Shown: positions 26,142 through 35,451 of the stretch, piece by piece
How positions within the stretch are numbered: position 1 is the stretch's first letter
Layout of the letters: each line of letters begins with the position of its first letter
DNA from: Parabacteroides johnsonii DSM 18315
Lineage (GTDB): Bacteria > Bacteroidota > Bacteroidia > Bacteroidales > Tannerellaceae
Direction of reading: 5' to 3'
DNA length: 64,000 nt
NCBI RefSeq assembly: GCF_025151045.1
Contig: NZ_CP102285.1
Coordinates: 1,612,001 to 1,676,000, forward strand
Notes under the pieces: model-generated
What the model saw: only the letters and a program-made list of their open reading frames with translations
Told to the model about the DNA's origin: nothing
The model's database searches: none
Translations under genes and position numbers: made by a program

Positions 26142-27305
26142 TTATTCTACCCCATGCTCCGTATGAATAAACTTCTCATTAGCTCCCTTTAAACGGAAAA
26201 GGTTCAGGAACATACTGAAAAACGTCTCCGGCAATTCTATCACGGCAACGAATAGTCTCCTAGTATATAAACTCTTTGGAACAGCCAGTAGCAAAGAGAC
26301 TATCAATATACAGAACAGCGCCCACCATTTCAGGGAAACTTGCCAGGAAATGAAAGAAATGACCAGAGCAATAATAAAAGCACCTCCCAACAGGAGCAAA
26401 CGGGGAATACTCATCTGCTGGAACAGTTTATCGCAAAAATCCCAATTCTTATTCAACAAGGCAACCGGCACATCACCAACAAACTCCCTCAGGTAATGAA
26501 TCTGTGCCGACAGCCACCTCCTACGTTGTCGGGCAAAATCCCGGCAGTTCTGAACCTTCTCATCCAAGACATAAGTATCCGGCAAATAATCAATACGTTT
26601 ACCAGCTTTAAATAAAGTAAGTTCCAAAGCCCGGTCGAAACCGCCAATCGCGTGTATATCGGATAGCATCTTTTTGATTAGTTCGAAATCAAAGACCATA
26701 CCTGAACCGATCAAAGCGGCCGACAGGCCCATATTCACATGCCCTTGCCGGAAAATACTGTTATTGATCTCTTCACTTACAGCATCGAGGTAAGCGAGAC
26801 TCGTATTCTTATTCTTGGCTGTCCGGTGCGTCTGGTAGCCGACGATGTTTCCGTTGAAAGGAGCAGCATTGACTTGATTGAGATAGTCAGGGCCTATGGT
26901 ATTATCCGCATCCAAGATCAAAGCCAAATCATAGCCCGACAGATGACTCATGGCCAGATTCAGCGCCTTTGCTTTCGTACTGTTCTCGAAGCGGACGACC
27001 TCCAAAATAAGAGGTAAAGCCGACAGCCTCCCATTCGTTACCGCTTCCATCCGGTCGGAGATAACCACCACATCATACCGGTCATGAGGATAATTCTGCC
27101 GCAGGCAAGATTCCACACACTCCATGATCACCCGGTCTTCTTTATAGGCCGGCACCAATATGGCGACACGACGAAAAGAAACGGCCTCCTTCTCTCTCTT
27201 CTCCCGTTTTCCGAACACAGAAGCGATGCTGAAAACGAGCAAATACAATATATTGACGGAGAAACATACAAACAAGATGATCTCCAGTAGCCTTATTAGT
27301 AACAT
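26142..27305 (-). CDS. Membrane-bound family 2 glycosyltransferase
   Basis: This 387-residue protein has an N-terminal helix (about 3-24), a GT2 domain with LVPAYKED, LDADN and QRRRW, and C-terminal membrane helices. It is paralogous to the enzyme at 13763-14992: both share NNSIFR.GH, SALIGSGM and the closing FLNLFRL.GAN.KFIHT. The ATG at 27305 is chosen because a longer frame would extend almost 200 bases into the upstream epimerase gene, and the family starts at the hydrophobic MLLIRLLEI segment. Confidence 0.85.
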   Translation of the reverse strand: MLLIRLLEIILFVCFSVNILYLLVFSIASVFGKREKREKEAVSFRRVAILVPAYKEDRVIMECVESCLRQNYPHDRYDVVVISDRMEAVTNGRLSALPLILEVVRFENSTKAKALNLAMSHLSGYDLALILDADNTIGPDYLNQVNAAPFNGNIVGYQTHRTAKNKNTSLAYLDAVSEEINNSIFRQGHVNMGLSAALIGSGMVFDFELIKKMLSDIHAIGGFDRALELTLFKAGKRIDYLPDTYVLDEKVQNCRDFARQRRRWLSAQIHYLREFVGDVPVALLNKNWDFCDKLFQQMSIPRLLLLGGAFIIALVISFISWQVSLKWWALFCILIVSLLLAVPKSLYTRRLFVAVIELPETFFSMFLNLFRLKGANEKFIHTEHGVE

Positions 27306-27315
27306 ATGCCAGCCT

Positions 27316-28254
27316 TTACAAACCTTGGAAATAACTGATTGTCTTTCTAAGCCCTTCATCCAGAGAGATAGAAGGCGTCCACCCGTGGAGCATCTTCCTG
27401 GCAAGCGTAATGTCCGGCTTCCGTTGCTTAGGATCATCGGACGGCAAAGGACGGAAAACGATCTCCGAGCGGGAGCCTGTGAGGCGGATGATATGCTCTG
27501 CCAGTTCAAGCATCGTAAACTCGTCGGGGTTGCCCAGGTTGACCGGCCCCGTAAAAGAGTCTCCGGTCGACATCATGCGGACCATTCCCTCTACCAAATC
27601 ATCCACATACTGGAAACTACGGGTCTGATGCCCACTGCCGTAGACTGTTATACTCTCGTTGTTAAGAGCCTGAATAATGAAGTTAGAAACGACACGACCG
27701 TCATTGACCGTCATATATGGACCATAAGTATTAAAGATACGGATAATTTTAACCTTCAGTTTGTTTTGGCGGTAATAATCCATGAAAAGCGTTTCCGATG
27801 CCCGTTTCCCTTCGTCGTAACAGCTACGGAGACCTATTGTATTCACATTTCCCCAATACGATTCCGGCTGTGGATGAACGAAAGGGTCACCATATACCTC
27901 GCTCGTCGAAGCCTGTAAAATACGGGCATCATGCTCTTGAGCCAAATCCAGCATATTGATAGCTCCCAAAATAGAAGTCTTAATTGTTTTAATCGGATCA
28001 TACTGGTAATGGATCGGCGAAGCCGGGCATGCCAAGTTATAGATTTCATCAATCATTGAAGTCGTTTTATAGGGAATGGTCACATCGTGTTCGACCAATT
28101 GAAATCCGGGGTACTTAAGCAGATCGTGCACAAAGAGCTCGGAGCCGGTAAAATAATTATCCAGGCAGATCACCCTGTTTCCTTCCTTCACTAATCGTTT
28201 GCATAAATGCGACCCTATAAATCCGGCTCCTCCGGTCACCAATATAGATTTCAT
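27316..28254 (-). CDS. UDP-glucuronate decarboxylase (UDP-xylose synthase)
   Basis: This 312-residue protein is a short-chain dehydrogenase-type sugar-nucleotide enzyme. It has the NAD site [12 protein letters not shown], the UXS-specific [18 protein letters not shown] block, STSEVYGDP and the catalytic Tyr-Lys pair in [11 protein letters not shown]. It converts UDP-glucuronate to UDP-xylose in the cytoplasm. No UDP-glucose dehydrogenase is in the window, so UDP-glucuronate must come from elsewhere. As first gene of the leftward operon it indicates xylose in the glycan, or a pentose derived from it. Confidence 0.92.
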   Translation of the reverse strand: MKSILVTGGAGFIGSHLCKRLVKEGNRVICLDNYFTGSELFVHDLLKYPGFQLVEHDVTIPYKTTSMIDEIYNLACPASPIHYQYDPIKTIKTSILGAINMLDLAQEHDARILQASTSEVYGDPFVHPQPESYWGNVNTIGLRSCYDEGKRASETLFMDYYRQNKLKVKIIRIFNTYGPYMTVNDGRVVSNFIIQALNNESITVYGSGHQTRSFQYVDDLVEGMVRMMSTGDSFTGPVNLGNPDEFTMLELAEHIIRLTGSRSEIVFRPLPSDDPKQRKPDITLARKMLHGWTPSISLDEGLRKTISYFQGL

Positions 28255-28294
28255 GTATTTTACCCCTTAGATTTGTTTATTTTTTAATCGTCAA

Positions 28295-28302
28295 CAAATG
28301 TA
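28295..28302 (-). promoter_or_regulatory. Predicted -7 box for the leftward polysaccharide operon
   Basis: On the minus strand TACATTTG matches TAnnTTTG, about 40 bases upstream of the UDP-xylose synthase ATG. A TTTG sits 22 bases further upstream, in the -33 position. Confidence 0.6.
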
Positions 28303-28397
28303 ATGATTTGTTTTCAGTAAAATCCAAAATATATTGATTATTACATACTATTAAAAATATTATTCTTCTATTCATGAGGGATGGAAGAAAAATTAAG

Positions 28398-28405
28398 TAC
28401 ATTTG
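28398..28405 (+). promoter_or_regulatory. Predicted -7 box for the rightward glycosyltransferase
   Basis: TACATTTG matches TAnnTTTG and lies 38 bases before the ATG at 28443. Because it falls inside the longer open frame that starts at 28374, it supports the downstream start. The two divergent boxes at 28295 and 28398 share the same octamer. Confidence 0.6.
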
Positions 28406-28442
28406 CAACACTCGGAATAATATAATTTATACAAAAAACTGC

Positions 28443-29636
28443 ATGGAACAAATATACTCCCTCTTCGTCTTCTTATTTTGGTTCGGACTATTCATCGTCT
28501 TTTATACTTATATCGGTTATGGAATCCTGTTATACCTTCTGGTACGTATCAAAGAAACAATTAAGAAGGAGGATATCCGGGCTCTCCCAGTCCCCCTGCC
28601 CGACGTGACGCTCTTCATCGCTGCTTATAATGAAGAAGACATTATCCCGAAAAAGATGGCAAACTGCCGGAGTCTCTCCTATCCAGCCGACAAACTACAT
28701 ATCGTATGGGTGACCGACGGATCAAACGACCTCACAAACGAACGGCTGGCAGCCTATGAAGATGCCACCGTCCTCTTCAATCCCGAACGGAAAGGCAAAA
28801 CAGCCGCCTTGAACCGGGGAATGCAATATGTCTCGACACCCTATGTCGTTTTTACGGATGCCAACACAATGCTGAATACAGATGCCATAAAAGAGATCGT
28901 CCATAGTTTTTCAAATCCCGAAGTCGGATGTGTGGCAGGAGAAAAGAGAGTCGATACTCAATCAGCCCAAGGGGCGACCGCCGGAGAAGGCATCTATTGG
29001 AGATATGAATCGGCTTTGAAAGATTTGGACGATCGGCTTTATTCAGCTGTCGGTGCGGCAGGGGAACTTTTCGCCATACAAACCTGTCTATTCGAACAAA
29101 TGCCGGCAGATACCTTGTTAGACGACTTCATCCTTTCCCTCCGCATTGCCGCCAAAGGTTATAAGATAGCCTATTGCAAGGAAGCCTATGCTACAGAGAC
29201 TGCTTCCCTGAACATGAAAGAAGAAGAGAAACGGAAAATACGAATAGCAGCCGGCGGCCTGCAATCGGTCTGGCGTCTTAAAGGCCTGTTCAATATTTTC
29301 CGCTACGGCACACTTAGTTTCCAGTATGTCAGCCACCGTGTATTGCGTTGGACGCTTACCCCATTAATGCTTTTCCTACTATTGCCGGCAAATTTTGTCC
29401 TCGCTCTGTCAGGAAGTCCTTTCTACATAGGGATATTCGTCCTGCAACTGCTGTTTTACACTGCCGCCTATGCTGGTTACAAAATGGAACAGCGGAACCT
29501 GCGTAATAAACTGCTATTTATCCCCTACTATTTTATTTTTATGAATATAAATGTTATTCGGGGATTCTTCTACCTGCACAAAAACAAGGGAAATGGAGCT
29601 TGGAGCAAGGCTAAAAGGGGACCGTCCACCCTATAA
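28443..29636 (+). CDS. Membrane-bound family 2 glycosyltransferase (IcaA-like)
   Basis: This 397-residue protein has an N-terminal helix (about 5-30), a GT2 domain with FIAAYNEEDIIPKK, GSNDLTNERLA, NPERKGKTAALNRGM and TDANT, and C-terminal helices (about 305-375). It resembles processive enzymes of the poly-GlcNAc synthase type, although a non-processive role is also possible. It stands divergent from the leftward operon and has its own promoter. The longer frame from 28374 lies upstream of the predicted transcription start and is not used. Confidence 0.85.
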   Translation: MEQIYSLFVFLFWFGLFIVFYTYIGYGILLYLLVRIKETIKKEDIRALPVPLPDVTLFIAAYNEEDIIPKKMANCRSLSYPADKLHIVWVTDGSNDLTNERLAAYEDATVLFNPERKGKTAALNRGMQYVSTPYVVFTDANTMLNTDAIKEIVHSFSNPEVGCVAGEKRVDTQSAQGATAGEGIYWRYESALKDLDDRLYSAVGAAGELFAIQTCLFEQMPADTLLDDFILSLRIAAKGYKIAYCKEAYATETASLNMKEEEKRKIRIAAGGLQSVWRLKGLFNIFRYGTLSFQYVSHRVLRWTLTPLMLFLLLPANFVLALSGSPFYIGIFVLQLLFYTAAYAGYKMEQRNLRNKLLFIPYYFIFMNINVIRGFFYLHKNKGNGAWSKAKRGPSTL

Positions 29637-29640
29637 TAAA

Positions 29641-29688
29641 AACACCCCAGATGAACGCAGATTTAGGGATCTCGTTCATCTGGGTGTT
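29641..29688. terminator. Bidirectional terminator between convergent genes
   Basis: AACACCCCAGATGAACG pairs with CGTTCATCTGGGTGTT with a single bulged base. It separates the rightward glycosyltransferase from the leftward stress protein. Confidence 0.75.
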
Positions 29689-29740
29689 CCATATCCTCTA
29701 CAGTCAGCAGTAGATGCCGACTGTTTCAGATCACTATGGC

Positions 29741-30856
29741 TTATGCATGCATGACCAGCAACGGTGTGTCCGTATGGAACAACATCTTACGGGCGATAGA
29801 AGGGTTGAACATGCGTGCCAGGATATTCCGTCGATAGGTACTGAGTGCTATCACGTCGATATGTTCATCCCGCACAAACTTTTCGATTGCCAATAACAGA
29901 TCGCCATCGGCCAGCACCGTGTGGGTGATATGGGCCTCCGGGTATTGCTTCTTGAAATACTCGTTGACTCCTGTCAAACGTATTTCATTCCATTCGTTCT
30001 TACTTGTCGAAATATTAAACAAGTGGATATGGGCATTGTACGGTTTGATGATTTCCATAAACCCATCGAACGCCACCAAGTCACGCTGATTGAAGGAAGT
30101 GGCAAACGCTATATTTTTAGCTTCGCTCAAATCTTCAAAAGGCACATTTTCAGGAATAGCCAAGACAGGAACCTTATTCACCTCGATCACTTCACCCGTG
30201 ACGCTACCGATCAGATCCAGATCTTTCTGACTCTTTCCGCGAGTTCCCATCACGATTAATGACGGATGGTATTCCTTGCTGTAGGCGATGATCTCTTCTT
30301 CCGGCAAACCTTCACGGAGAACATAATTGTATTTCACTTCAGGAAGTTCACCAGAGTGCATCTTGCGATTGATCAACGTACAGATGTTTTCCATATCGAT
30401 CTGGACACGCTTCAGGACATTCTGTGCCGTCTCTTCCTCGTTCACCTGGTAAGCCAACGTGTCGCCCATCGGAATAGCAGACGGGAAATAAGGACTGAAA
30501 TAAGCGTGCATGATCATCACTTCGGCTCCGACTTTATGGGCATAGTTGATTCCCAATTCACACGCTTTGACAGAATAGTCGGAAAAGTCTATCGGTATCA
30601 ATATCTTCTTCTCCTGTGGACCGGCTTTTTCCTCTTGTTCGGCATCCTCGTTAAGCCATTTACTGTCTTCGATGATACGCAAGGCATGAGGCAGATCGCT
30701 TTCTTTAATTCGCACACGTACACCAGCCGAAACTACCGGTTGGATTTGGTTTACATTGTGTATGTAGACTTCAATCCCCTCTGTTTCAAGCATCGTTTTG
30801 AGAATCTGGGCTTTCTCGAACGTGTGAATCGCTAACGTTACTAATTTATCTTCCAT
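29741..30856 (-). CDS. Universal stress protein with N-terminal DUF2007-like domain
   Basis: This 371-residue protein has three parts: a small N-terminal domain (about 5-70) resembling DUF2007, with AQILKTMLETEGIEVYIHN; a first UspA domain (about 84-225) with ILIPIDFSDYS and VMGTRGKSQKDLDLIGSVTG; and a second, more diverged UspA domain (about 230-371) ending in IALSTYRRNILARMF. The GxRG-x9-GS-type ATP motif is clearest in the first repeat. It is cytoplasmic and may bind ATP under stress. The DUF2007 module is often linked to regulation of a partner. Confidence 0.88.
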   Translation of the reverse strand: MEDKLVTLAIHTFEKAQILKTMLETEGIEVYIHNVNQIQPVVSAGVRVRIKESDLPHALRIIEDSKWLNEDAEQEEKAGPQEKKILIPIDFSDYSVKACELGINYAHKVGAEVMIMHAYFSPYFPSAIPMGDTLAYQVNEEETAQNVLKRVQIDMENICTLINRKMHSGELPEVKYNYVLREGLPEEEIIAYSKEYHPSLIVMGTRGKSQKDLDLIGSVTGEVIEVNKVPVLAIPENVPFEDLSEAKNIAFATSFNQRDLVAFDGFMEIIKPYNAHIHLFNISTSKNEWNEIRLTGVNEYFKKQYPEAHITHTVLADGDLLLAIEKFVRDEHIDVIALSTYRRNILARMFNPSIARKMLFHTDTPLLVMHA

Positions 30857-30913
30857 ACTCGTGTGTTTTTATAAATTAAACAATCGGAAATCACTAAATG
30901 TTGAGTAAACAAA

Positions 30914-30952
30914 AAATCCCACAGCGTCTTTTTAGATTCAGCTATGGGATTT
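30914..30952 (-). terminator. Terminator after the small HTH gene
   Basis: On the minus strand AAATCCCATAGC pairs with GCTGTGGGATTT (one mismatch) and is followed by a TTTTTTGTTT tract. Confidence 0.75.
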
Positions 30953-30971
30953 CTTTGTAAAATGAATTTCT

Positions 30972-31247
30972 TTACGCTTGCTGTGCTTCCGATACTTCTT
31001 CGTTTTCAGCGAGTATCTGCAAAGCACGTTCGAATATTGTGGTATCGTCCAATACTACTAAACCTCCGTCAGGTCCCGGTTCAATATGTATTCCACAACT
31101 TTTGCCATCTTTAAAATTATGCCCACCGAAATAGTTGCGAACTGTTTCAACAGAGATTCCCAGCTCATCAGCAATACGGTGAGTGCTTCCGTCAGGCAGA
31201 CTGTCTTTCAGTCTGCGAAGTTCATTAAATGTAATAGTTTTTGTCAT
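30972..31247 (-). CDS. Small HTH DNA-binding protein
   Basis: This 91-residue protein has an HTH of the LacI/CENP-B-like kind at about residues 20-45 (THRIADELGISVETVRNYF), followed by an acidic C-terminal region. It is a conserved type of small protein in Bacteroidales, and no ligand-binding domain is present. A -7 box lies 75 bases upstream. Its targets are unknown. Confidence 0.7.
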   Translation of the reverse strand: MTKTITFNELRRLKDSLPDGSTHRIADELGISVETVRNYFGGHNFKDGKSCGIHIEPGPDGGLVVLDDTTIFERALQILAENEEVSEAQQA

Positions 31248-31321
31248 GGCTTCCTTATTTTGAAGGTTAATTACTTTGTTTTATTTCGTGCCACTAACTT
31301 AGTCATTATAAATTACAGCGA

Positions 31322-31329
31322 CAAAATTA
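31322..31329 (-). promoter_or_regulatory. Predicted -7 box for the small HTH gene
   Basis: On the minus strand TAATTTTG followed by TCGC matches TAnnTTTG and lies about 75 bases before the ATG. Confidence 0.5.
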
Positions 31330-31362
31330 TTCCGTGTAAATAAATATGCTTTACGACATGTA

Positions 31363-32055
31363 TCATTTTTGCAGGCAAGCCGCAAGCGGTACATTAAAAA
31401 TGATAATAATAAGGATCGTCACATATATTGCATAGACAATGAGACGGATACGTTTTTTCGAATACAGCGGTTCCCGGTTATTCACCTCCACAGGAAATAA
31501 CTTCGAACGGCCGAAAGAATAGAGCTTGTAGACCAGATAACCGAAGAACACACCCGAAACGGCACCCGGCACGATATCCGAAATGAAATGGACTCCGAGA
31601 TAAACCCGCGTATAAGCGGTAAGAACCGCCCAGAAAAAAATCGTCCAGCCAAACAGTTTATCCCGCATGATCAATGCCATAAGAGTCGCAAAACCGAAAG
31701 CGTTCGCAGCATGGCTGGAGATAAACCCGTAAAGTCCCCCCCGGTATCCGAAAACAATTTTCACCTGGTCCATAAAATCAGGATGGTGAGTCGGACGGAA
31801 ACGGGTAAAAATAGGCTTACAGACATGAGAGGCAAACTGGTCGCACAGCGTAACGACCAATACGATCGCCAACAGAACCAATAACGACTCGCGCCAGTTC
31901 TTTTTATAAATCAAAACCAGCAGAATCAAAAAGGCTAACGGCAGCCAAACTGCCTTTCCTGTGAAAATCCACATAAAACGATCCAGAAAAGCAGAGTCGC
32001 TGCCGTTAAGCGCAAAGAACGCATCGCGTTCGTAAATTAGTATTTTTTCAATCAT
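31363..32055 (-). CDS. PAP2-family membrane phosphatase
   Basis: This 230-residue protein has about six membrane helices and the three PAP2 motifs: KPIFTRFRP (KxxxxxxRP), SSHAANAFG (PSGH-like, with Ser-Ser-His) and TRVYLGVHFISD (SRxxxxxHxxxD, with Thr in place of Ser). It probably removes a phosphate from a lipid substrate such as undecaprenyl pyrophosphate or lipid A in the inner membrane or periplasm; the sequence does not decide. It overlaps batE by four bases, so it is part of the Bat operon. Confidence 0.87.
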   Translation of the reverse strand: MIEKILIYERDAFFALNGSDSAFLDRFMWIFTGKAVWLPLAFLILLVLIYKKNWRESLLVLLAIVLVVTLCDQFASHVCKPIFTRFRPTHHPDFMDQVKIVFGYRGGLYGFISSHAANAFGFATLMALIMRDKLFGWTIFFWAVLTAYTRVYLGVHFISDIVPGAVSGVFFGYLVYKLYSFGRSKLFPVEVNNREPLYSKKRIRLIVYAIYVTILIIIIFNVPLAACLQK

Positions 32056-32819
32056 ATAACTTCAATGTCTTTGCTCGGCATCCATCCAACATTTCCATCT
32101 TCCATTTCTATTTCATTCCAGTCTCCCAACTTGCTTTTGATAGAAACCTTTGTTCCTTCATGCAGAATAAACAAGTCGGTTCCACTTGCATCGGGAGAAC
32201 TTTTCACTGTCACTGTTGGAGCAAACACGATTGCACTCTTCCGGTTTACCAGCTCGTCCTTCTGGTTCCCGGCAAAGATATTGGCAAAGATGACCAACAC
32301 CAAGAATACCAGCCCCAAATAGAACCCGATTTTTTTCAAATGAATCCATTTGGAGAAGAAGAACAGGATCAGGCAGCCGATAAAAAGGATAAAACAAACG
32401 ATACCGGTCTGCGCCCATGAATCGGCAGCCCCCATATTTTGAACCTTGTCGAACCAACGGTGGAGGAAGAAATCGCCCACCGGTTCGATCTTGTCGACAG
32501 ACTTCTGACGTGCCAACTGCAAGTTGAAACGGATATCCCCATCCCCCGGATCCAGTAGCAAAGCCCGCTCATAGTTCAAGATGGCCGGAGCAATCTTGTT
32601 CTCCTTATAATAAGCGTTCCCTAAATTATAGTAAATTTCGGCCGATTCACCATGAGTCTTCAGAAGCCCTTCGTAGAGTTCGATAGCCTTGCCATAATCT
32701 TCTTTCGTATAGGCAACTTCCGCTTCTTTGATCGCTGCCTCCTGAGCAAACGCTCCTATGGCAACAAATTGAACCAGGAGAAAGAATACGATCTTTTTCA
32801 TATTTATATTCATCTTCAT
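32052..32819 (-). CDS. batE: BatE: TPR and SH3-like protein
   Basis: This 255-residue protein has a signal sequence (KKIVFFLLVQFVAIGAFA), TPR repeats at about 25-105 (EAEVAYTKEDYGKAIELYEG and YYNLGNAYYKENKIAPAILNYER), two membrane helices at about 132-190, and an SH3-like domain (about 195-255). This is the BatE layout of the Bacteroides aerotolerance operon. The ATG at 32819, four bases after the batD stop, is the likeliest start; two more in-frame ATGs follow within 18 bases, and the longer frame would overlap batD. Confidence 0.87.
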   Translation of the reverse strand: MKMNINMKKIVFFLLVQFVAIGAFAQEAAIKEAEVAYTKEDYGKAIELYEGLLKTHGESAEIYYNLGNAYYKENKIAPAILNYERALLLDPGDGDIRFNLQLARQKSVDKIEPVGDFFLHRWFDKVQNMGAADSWAQTGIVCFILFIGCLILFFFSKWIHLKKIGFYLGLVFLVLVIFANIFAGNQKDELVNRKSAIVFAPTVTVKSSPDASGTDLFILHEGTKVSIKSKLGDWNEIEMEDGNVGWMPSKDIEVI

Positions 32820-32823
32820 CGCG

Positions 32824-34635
32824 TTACTTTTTAATTGTATTTTCCATTTTGCCAATGGCATCCACTGTCAGTTCATATAACTTATCCATCGCATCCGAAG
32901 CCTGTGCCGGAGCATAGCGAGCAAACTCGCAAGTGTTCAGGATATCCATAAATTCTTTGATCAAAGCGTCGTCCACACCATATTTCGCCAGTTCCGTTTC
33001 GACATTATCCTTTGTCAGGTTGGCCTGCGGGATACTCAACTTGTCGCTCAGGTAGCCCCACAAAGCACGAAGCACTTCGTCATAAAATTCTTCTTTCTTG
33101 TTTTCCTTCATCAGCTTGCCGGCATTTTTCAAACGTCTTACCGCCATCTTATTAGCTTTCTTCGTTCGAACCAATGCCAAGTTGGAATTCTCTTTCACCT
33201 GCTTACGGTAGATGAAGAAGAAGACAACGAATAGGATTGCCGGGATCAGATAGCACATATAGTACATGAATGAACCGAAGAACAGTTCATTATTCGGAAC
33301 GAAATGAATGTCGTTCACCTTCAGGTAACGGATATCCTTACCCAAGTATTTAACACTTTCCTTATTGCTGAAGTTAGAAACGACAGGAGATGTTCCTCCC
33401 CCCTTACCCTGCTCTACATGCAGTTTGTACGGTTCGGATGTAATCGTCTTATAAGAACCTGTTTTGGTATCGAAATAAGAGAATGCGACAGCCGGAATTT
33501 CGAAATCACCTGCGTAACGCGGGATCGCCATATATTCGATCGTCTTCGTACCGGAAGATCCAGCCGTAGTAGTCTTGATGTCCACTTCCACCTTCGGATC
33601 GTACACGTCGAAATCGTTCGGGAAAGCCACTTCCGGATTCTTTATCAGTTTAATGTTTCCATTACCGGAAATCTTCACCTTCACAGTAACAGCATCGTCT
33701 GTCTTTACATTATTGGAACTGATGCTGGATGTCATTGTAAAATTACCTACCGCACCGGAGAATGAAGCCGGCTTACCCGACGGCAACGGTTTAACATCGA
33801 TTGTTACAGGGGGAGTAGTCAGTTCTTTCTTTACATCTATATAAGACGAAGAACCGAAGAAATCGTCGAATACGCTGGTTCTCTGTCTGGCCGGTCCAGG
33901 CACACGCAAAACAATATCCAATTTCCCGGAAGGAATCGTAATCTTCCCTGAACGCTGAGGATACAACACCGTTTGTTTTATAATAGCAGTCCCGTAATTC
34001 TTTCCCTTATAGTTTTCCATTACCAGCTGCTTATTTTGCGGCAGCTCTACCTCTTGGGCAAGAAAACCCGTAAATTCGGGGAACTTAGGCTGATCAATCC
34101 CTCCGATATCTTTTCTTACATACAATTTAAACGTAACCAAAATGCCTTCCTGTTCATACACATTCCGTTTAGAAACATCGATTGTCAGAAAAGCATCGTC
34201 CTTACTGATTCCGGTACCGGTCGAACCACCTTTGGTTGCCTCTTCCGCCTTATCGGGAGGAAGCACTTTTATCACTAATGCGTTAGACGTGTAATTAGCG
34301 CCTTTGACCTTGATTGTTGCCGGTGCGATATTGAAAGTACCCTCTTTCTTCGGTTGGAGGATATAGGTAAACGTCAATGATGTTTCGGTTGTCATTTTAC
34401 CGTTAATAATCTGGGTACTCATATTTGTGGAAGTAGACGGACCTATCAATACCTCGAAGTCCGGTATTTCCGGTACACGTATATCTTTACCTTCCGCATT
34501 CACCGTGTACGACAATCTGAAAGTTTCTCCCATAACAACAGCTTCCGGAGCAGAAGCCTTGAACGTTACATCCGCCGCTCTGGCTACCACTCCGAAAGTT
34601 GCAAAGAGAACAAATAAGAAAACTAATTTCCTCAT
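32824..34635 (-). CDS. batD: BatD oxygen-tolerance protein
   Basis: This 603-residue protein has a signal peptide ending at about residue 20 (VVARA-A), several beta-rich extracytoplasmic domains (about 21-440), a membrane helix (about 458-478) and a cytoplasmic tail with a helical C-terminal domain. Family hallmarks are FKASAPEAVVMGETFRLSYT, TETSLTFTYILQPKKEG and LYVRKDIGG. It is proposed to act with BatA, BatB and MoxR in envelope stress tolerance. It is followed by batE after 4 bases. Confidence 0.9.
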   Translation of the reverse strand: MRKLVFLFVLFATFGVVARAADVTFKASAPEAVVMGETFRLSYTVNAEGKDIRVPEIPDFEVLIGPSTSTNMSTQIINGKMTTETSLTFTYILQPKKEGTFNIAPATIKVKGANYTSNALVIKVLPPDKAEEATKGGSTGTGISKDDAFLTIDVSKRNVYEQEGILVTFKLYVRKDIGGIDQPKFPEFTGFLAQEVELPQNKQLVMENYKGKNYGTAIIKQTVLYPQRSGKITIPSGKLDIVLRVPGPARQRTSVFDDFFGSSSYIDVKKELTTPPVTIDVKPLPSGKPASFSGAVGNFTMTSSISSNNVKTDDAVTVKVKISGNGNIKLIKNPEVAFPNDFDVYDPKVEVDIKTTTAGSSGTKTIEYMAIPRYAGDFEIPAVAFSYFDTKTGSYKTITSEPYKLHVEQGKGGGTSPVVSNFSNKESVKYLGKDIRYLKVNDIHFVPNNELFFGSFMYYMCYLIPAILFVVFFFIYRKQVKENSNLALVRTKKANKMAVRRLKNAGKLMKENKKEEFYDEVLRALWGYLSDKLSIPQANLTKDNVETELAKYGVDDALIKEFMDILNTCEFARYAPAQASDAMDKLYELTVDAIGKMENTIKK

Positions 34636-34685
34636 TCCTCAATCCTTATTTTTTAATTTTTAATTCTTAATTCTTAATTTGTCAA

Positions 34686-35447
34686 CTACCACTCTTTATC
34701 CGTGCGACGGCGCTGTTGCTGTTGAGCCTGCGCTTTCTTCACCTTTTCCTGAGTGTCTTTTTCATCCTGCAGGAAGGCATCCAACATCTGCTGAGCGTTA
34801 TCTTTGCTCATCTGTTCTTGCTGTTGCGGTTGTTGCTCCTGTGTCTTATCCTGCTTCTTATCATCCTGCTGTTGTTGCTGATCCTGATTCTGCTGCTGTT
34901 GATCCTGTTTATCCTGATCTTCCTTCTTATCCTCGTTCTGATCCTGATTTTGATCTTCATTCTGCTGATTCTGTTGATCCTGCAACAATTTTTGTGCCAA
35001 AGCCAAATTATAACGTGTCTCATCATCTTTCGGGTTCAGGCGCAAAGATTGTTTGTAAGCTTCGACACTTTTGGCATACTCTTTGCTCTGCATGCCAATA
35101 TTTCCGACATTATGATAAATTTCCGCCAAGCGAGCTTTGCCTTCGGGCGTTTCAATCATCTTCTCCCCCTGTCCGGCTATCAGCTGGTACTGCTCGGCAG
35201 CTTCAGGAAATTTCTTCTGTTTATACAAGGCATTCCCCAGGTTATAAGTCCCCTCGGATGAACGCGGGTTCACCTCCAAGCTTTTCCGGTAGGCGATTTC
35301 TGCCTCGGTAAACTTTTCCGTCTCATAAAGTTTATTCCCCTCCCGCACATTCTTACGCTCCGCTTTCTGGGCCAACACGGCTCCAGAACAGAACATAAAT
35401 GCCGCCATCCATATAATCGATTTTCGCATACGTTTCATCTTATCCAT
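34686..35447 (-). CDS. batC: BatC TPR protein with Gln/Asp-rich linker
   Basis: This 253-residue protein has a signal sequence (about 8-27), TPR repeats (about 30-140) of the NPRSSEGTYNLGNALYKQKK type, then a low-complexity segment of Gln, Asp, Asn and Lys (about 155-225) and a short basic tail. It is probably periplasmic and bridges other Bat proteins through its TPRs. It starts 4 bases after batB. The repeat-rich DNA of the linker creates long but meaningless frames on the opposite strand. Confidence 0.87.
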   Translation of the reverse strand: MDKMKRMRKSIIWMAAFMFCSGAVLAQKAERKNVREGNKLYETEKFTEAEIAYRKSLEVNPRSSEGTYNLGNALYKQKKFPEAAEQYQLIAGQGEKMIETPEGKARLAEIYHNVGNIGMQSKEYAKSVEAYKQSLRLNPKDDETRYNLALAQKLLQDQQNQQNEDQNQDQNEDKKEDQDKQDQQQQNQDQQQQQDDKKQDKTQEQQPQQQEQMSKDNAQQMLDAFLQDEKDTQEKVKKAQAQQQQRRRTDKEW

Positions 35448-35451
35448 AGCA

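Noticed and set aside
27160-27918. 252-codon rightward frame across the glycosyltransferase-epimerase junction
   Set aside because: It is antisense to two well-supported genes, UDP-xylose synthase and a GT2, and has no domain.
34679-35311. Long frames opposite batC, one rich in Leu and Ile
   Set aside because: They are produced by the repetitive Gln/Asp codons of batC on the other strand; they lack signals of their own and batC is well supported.
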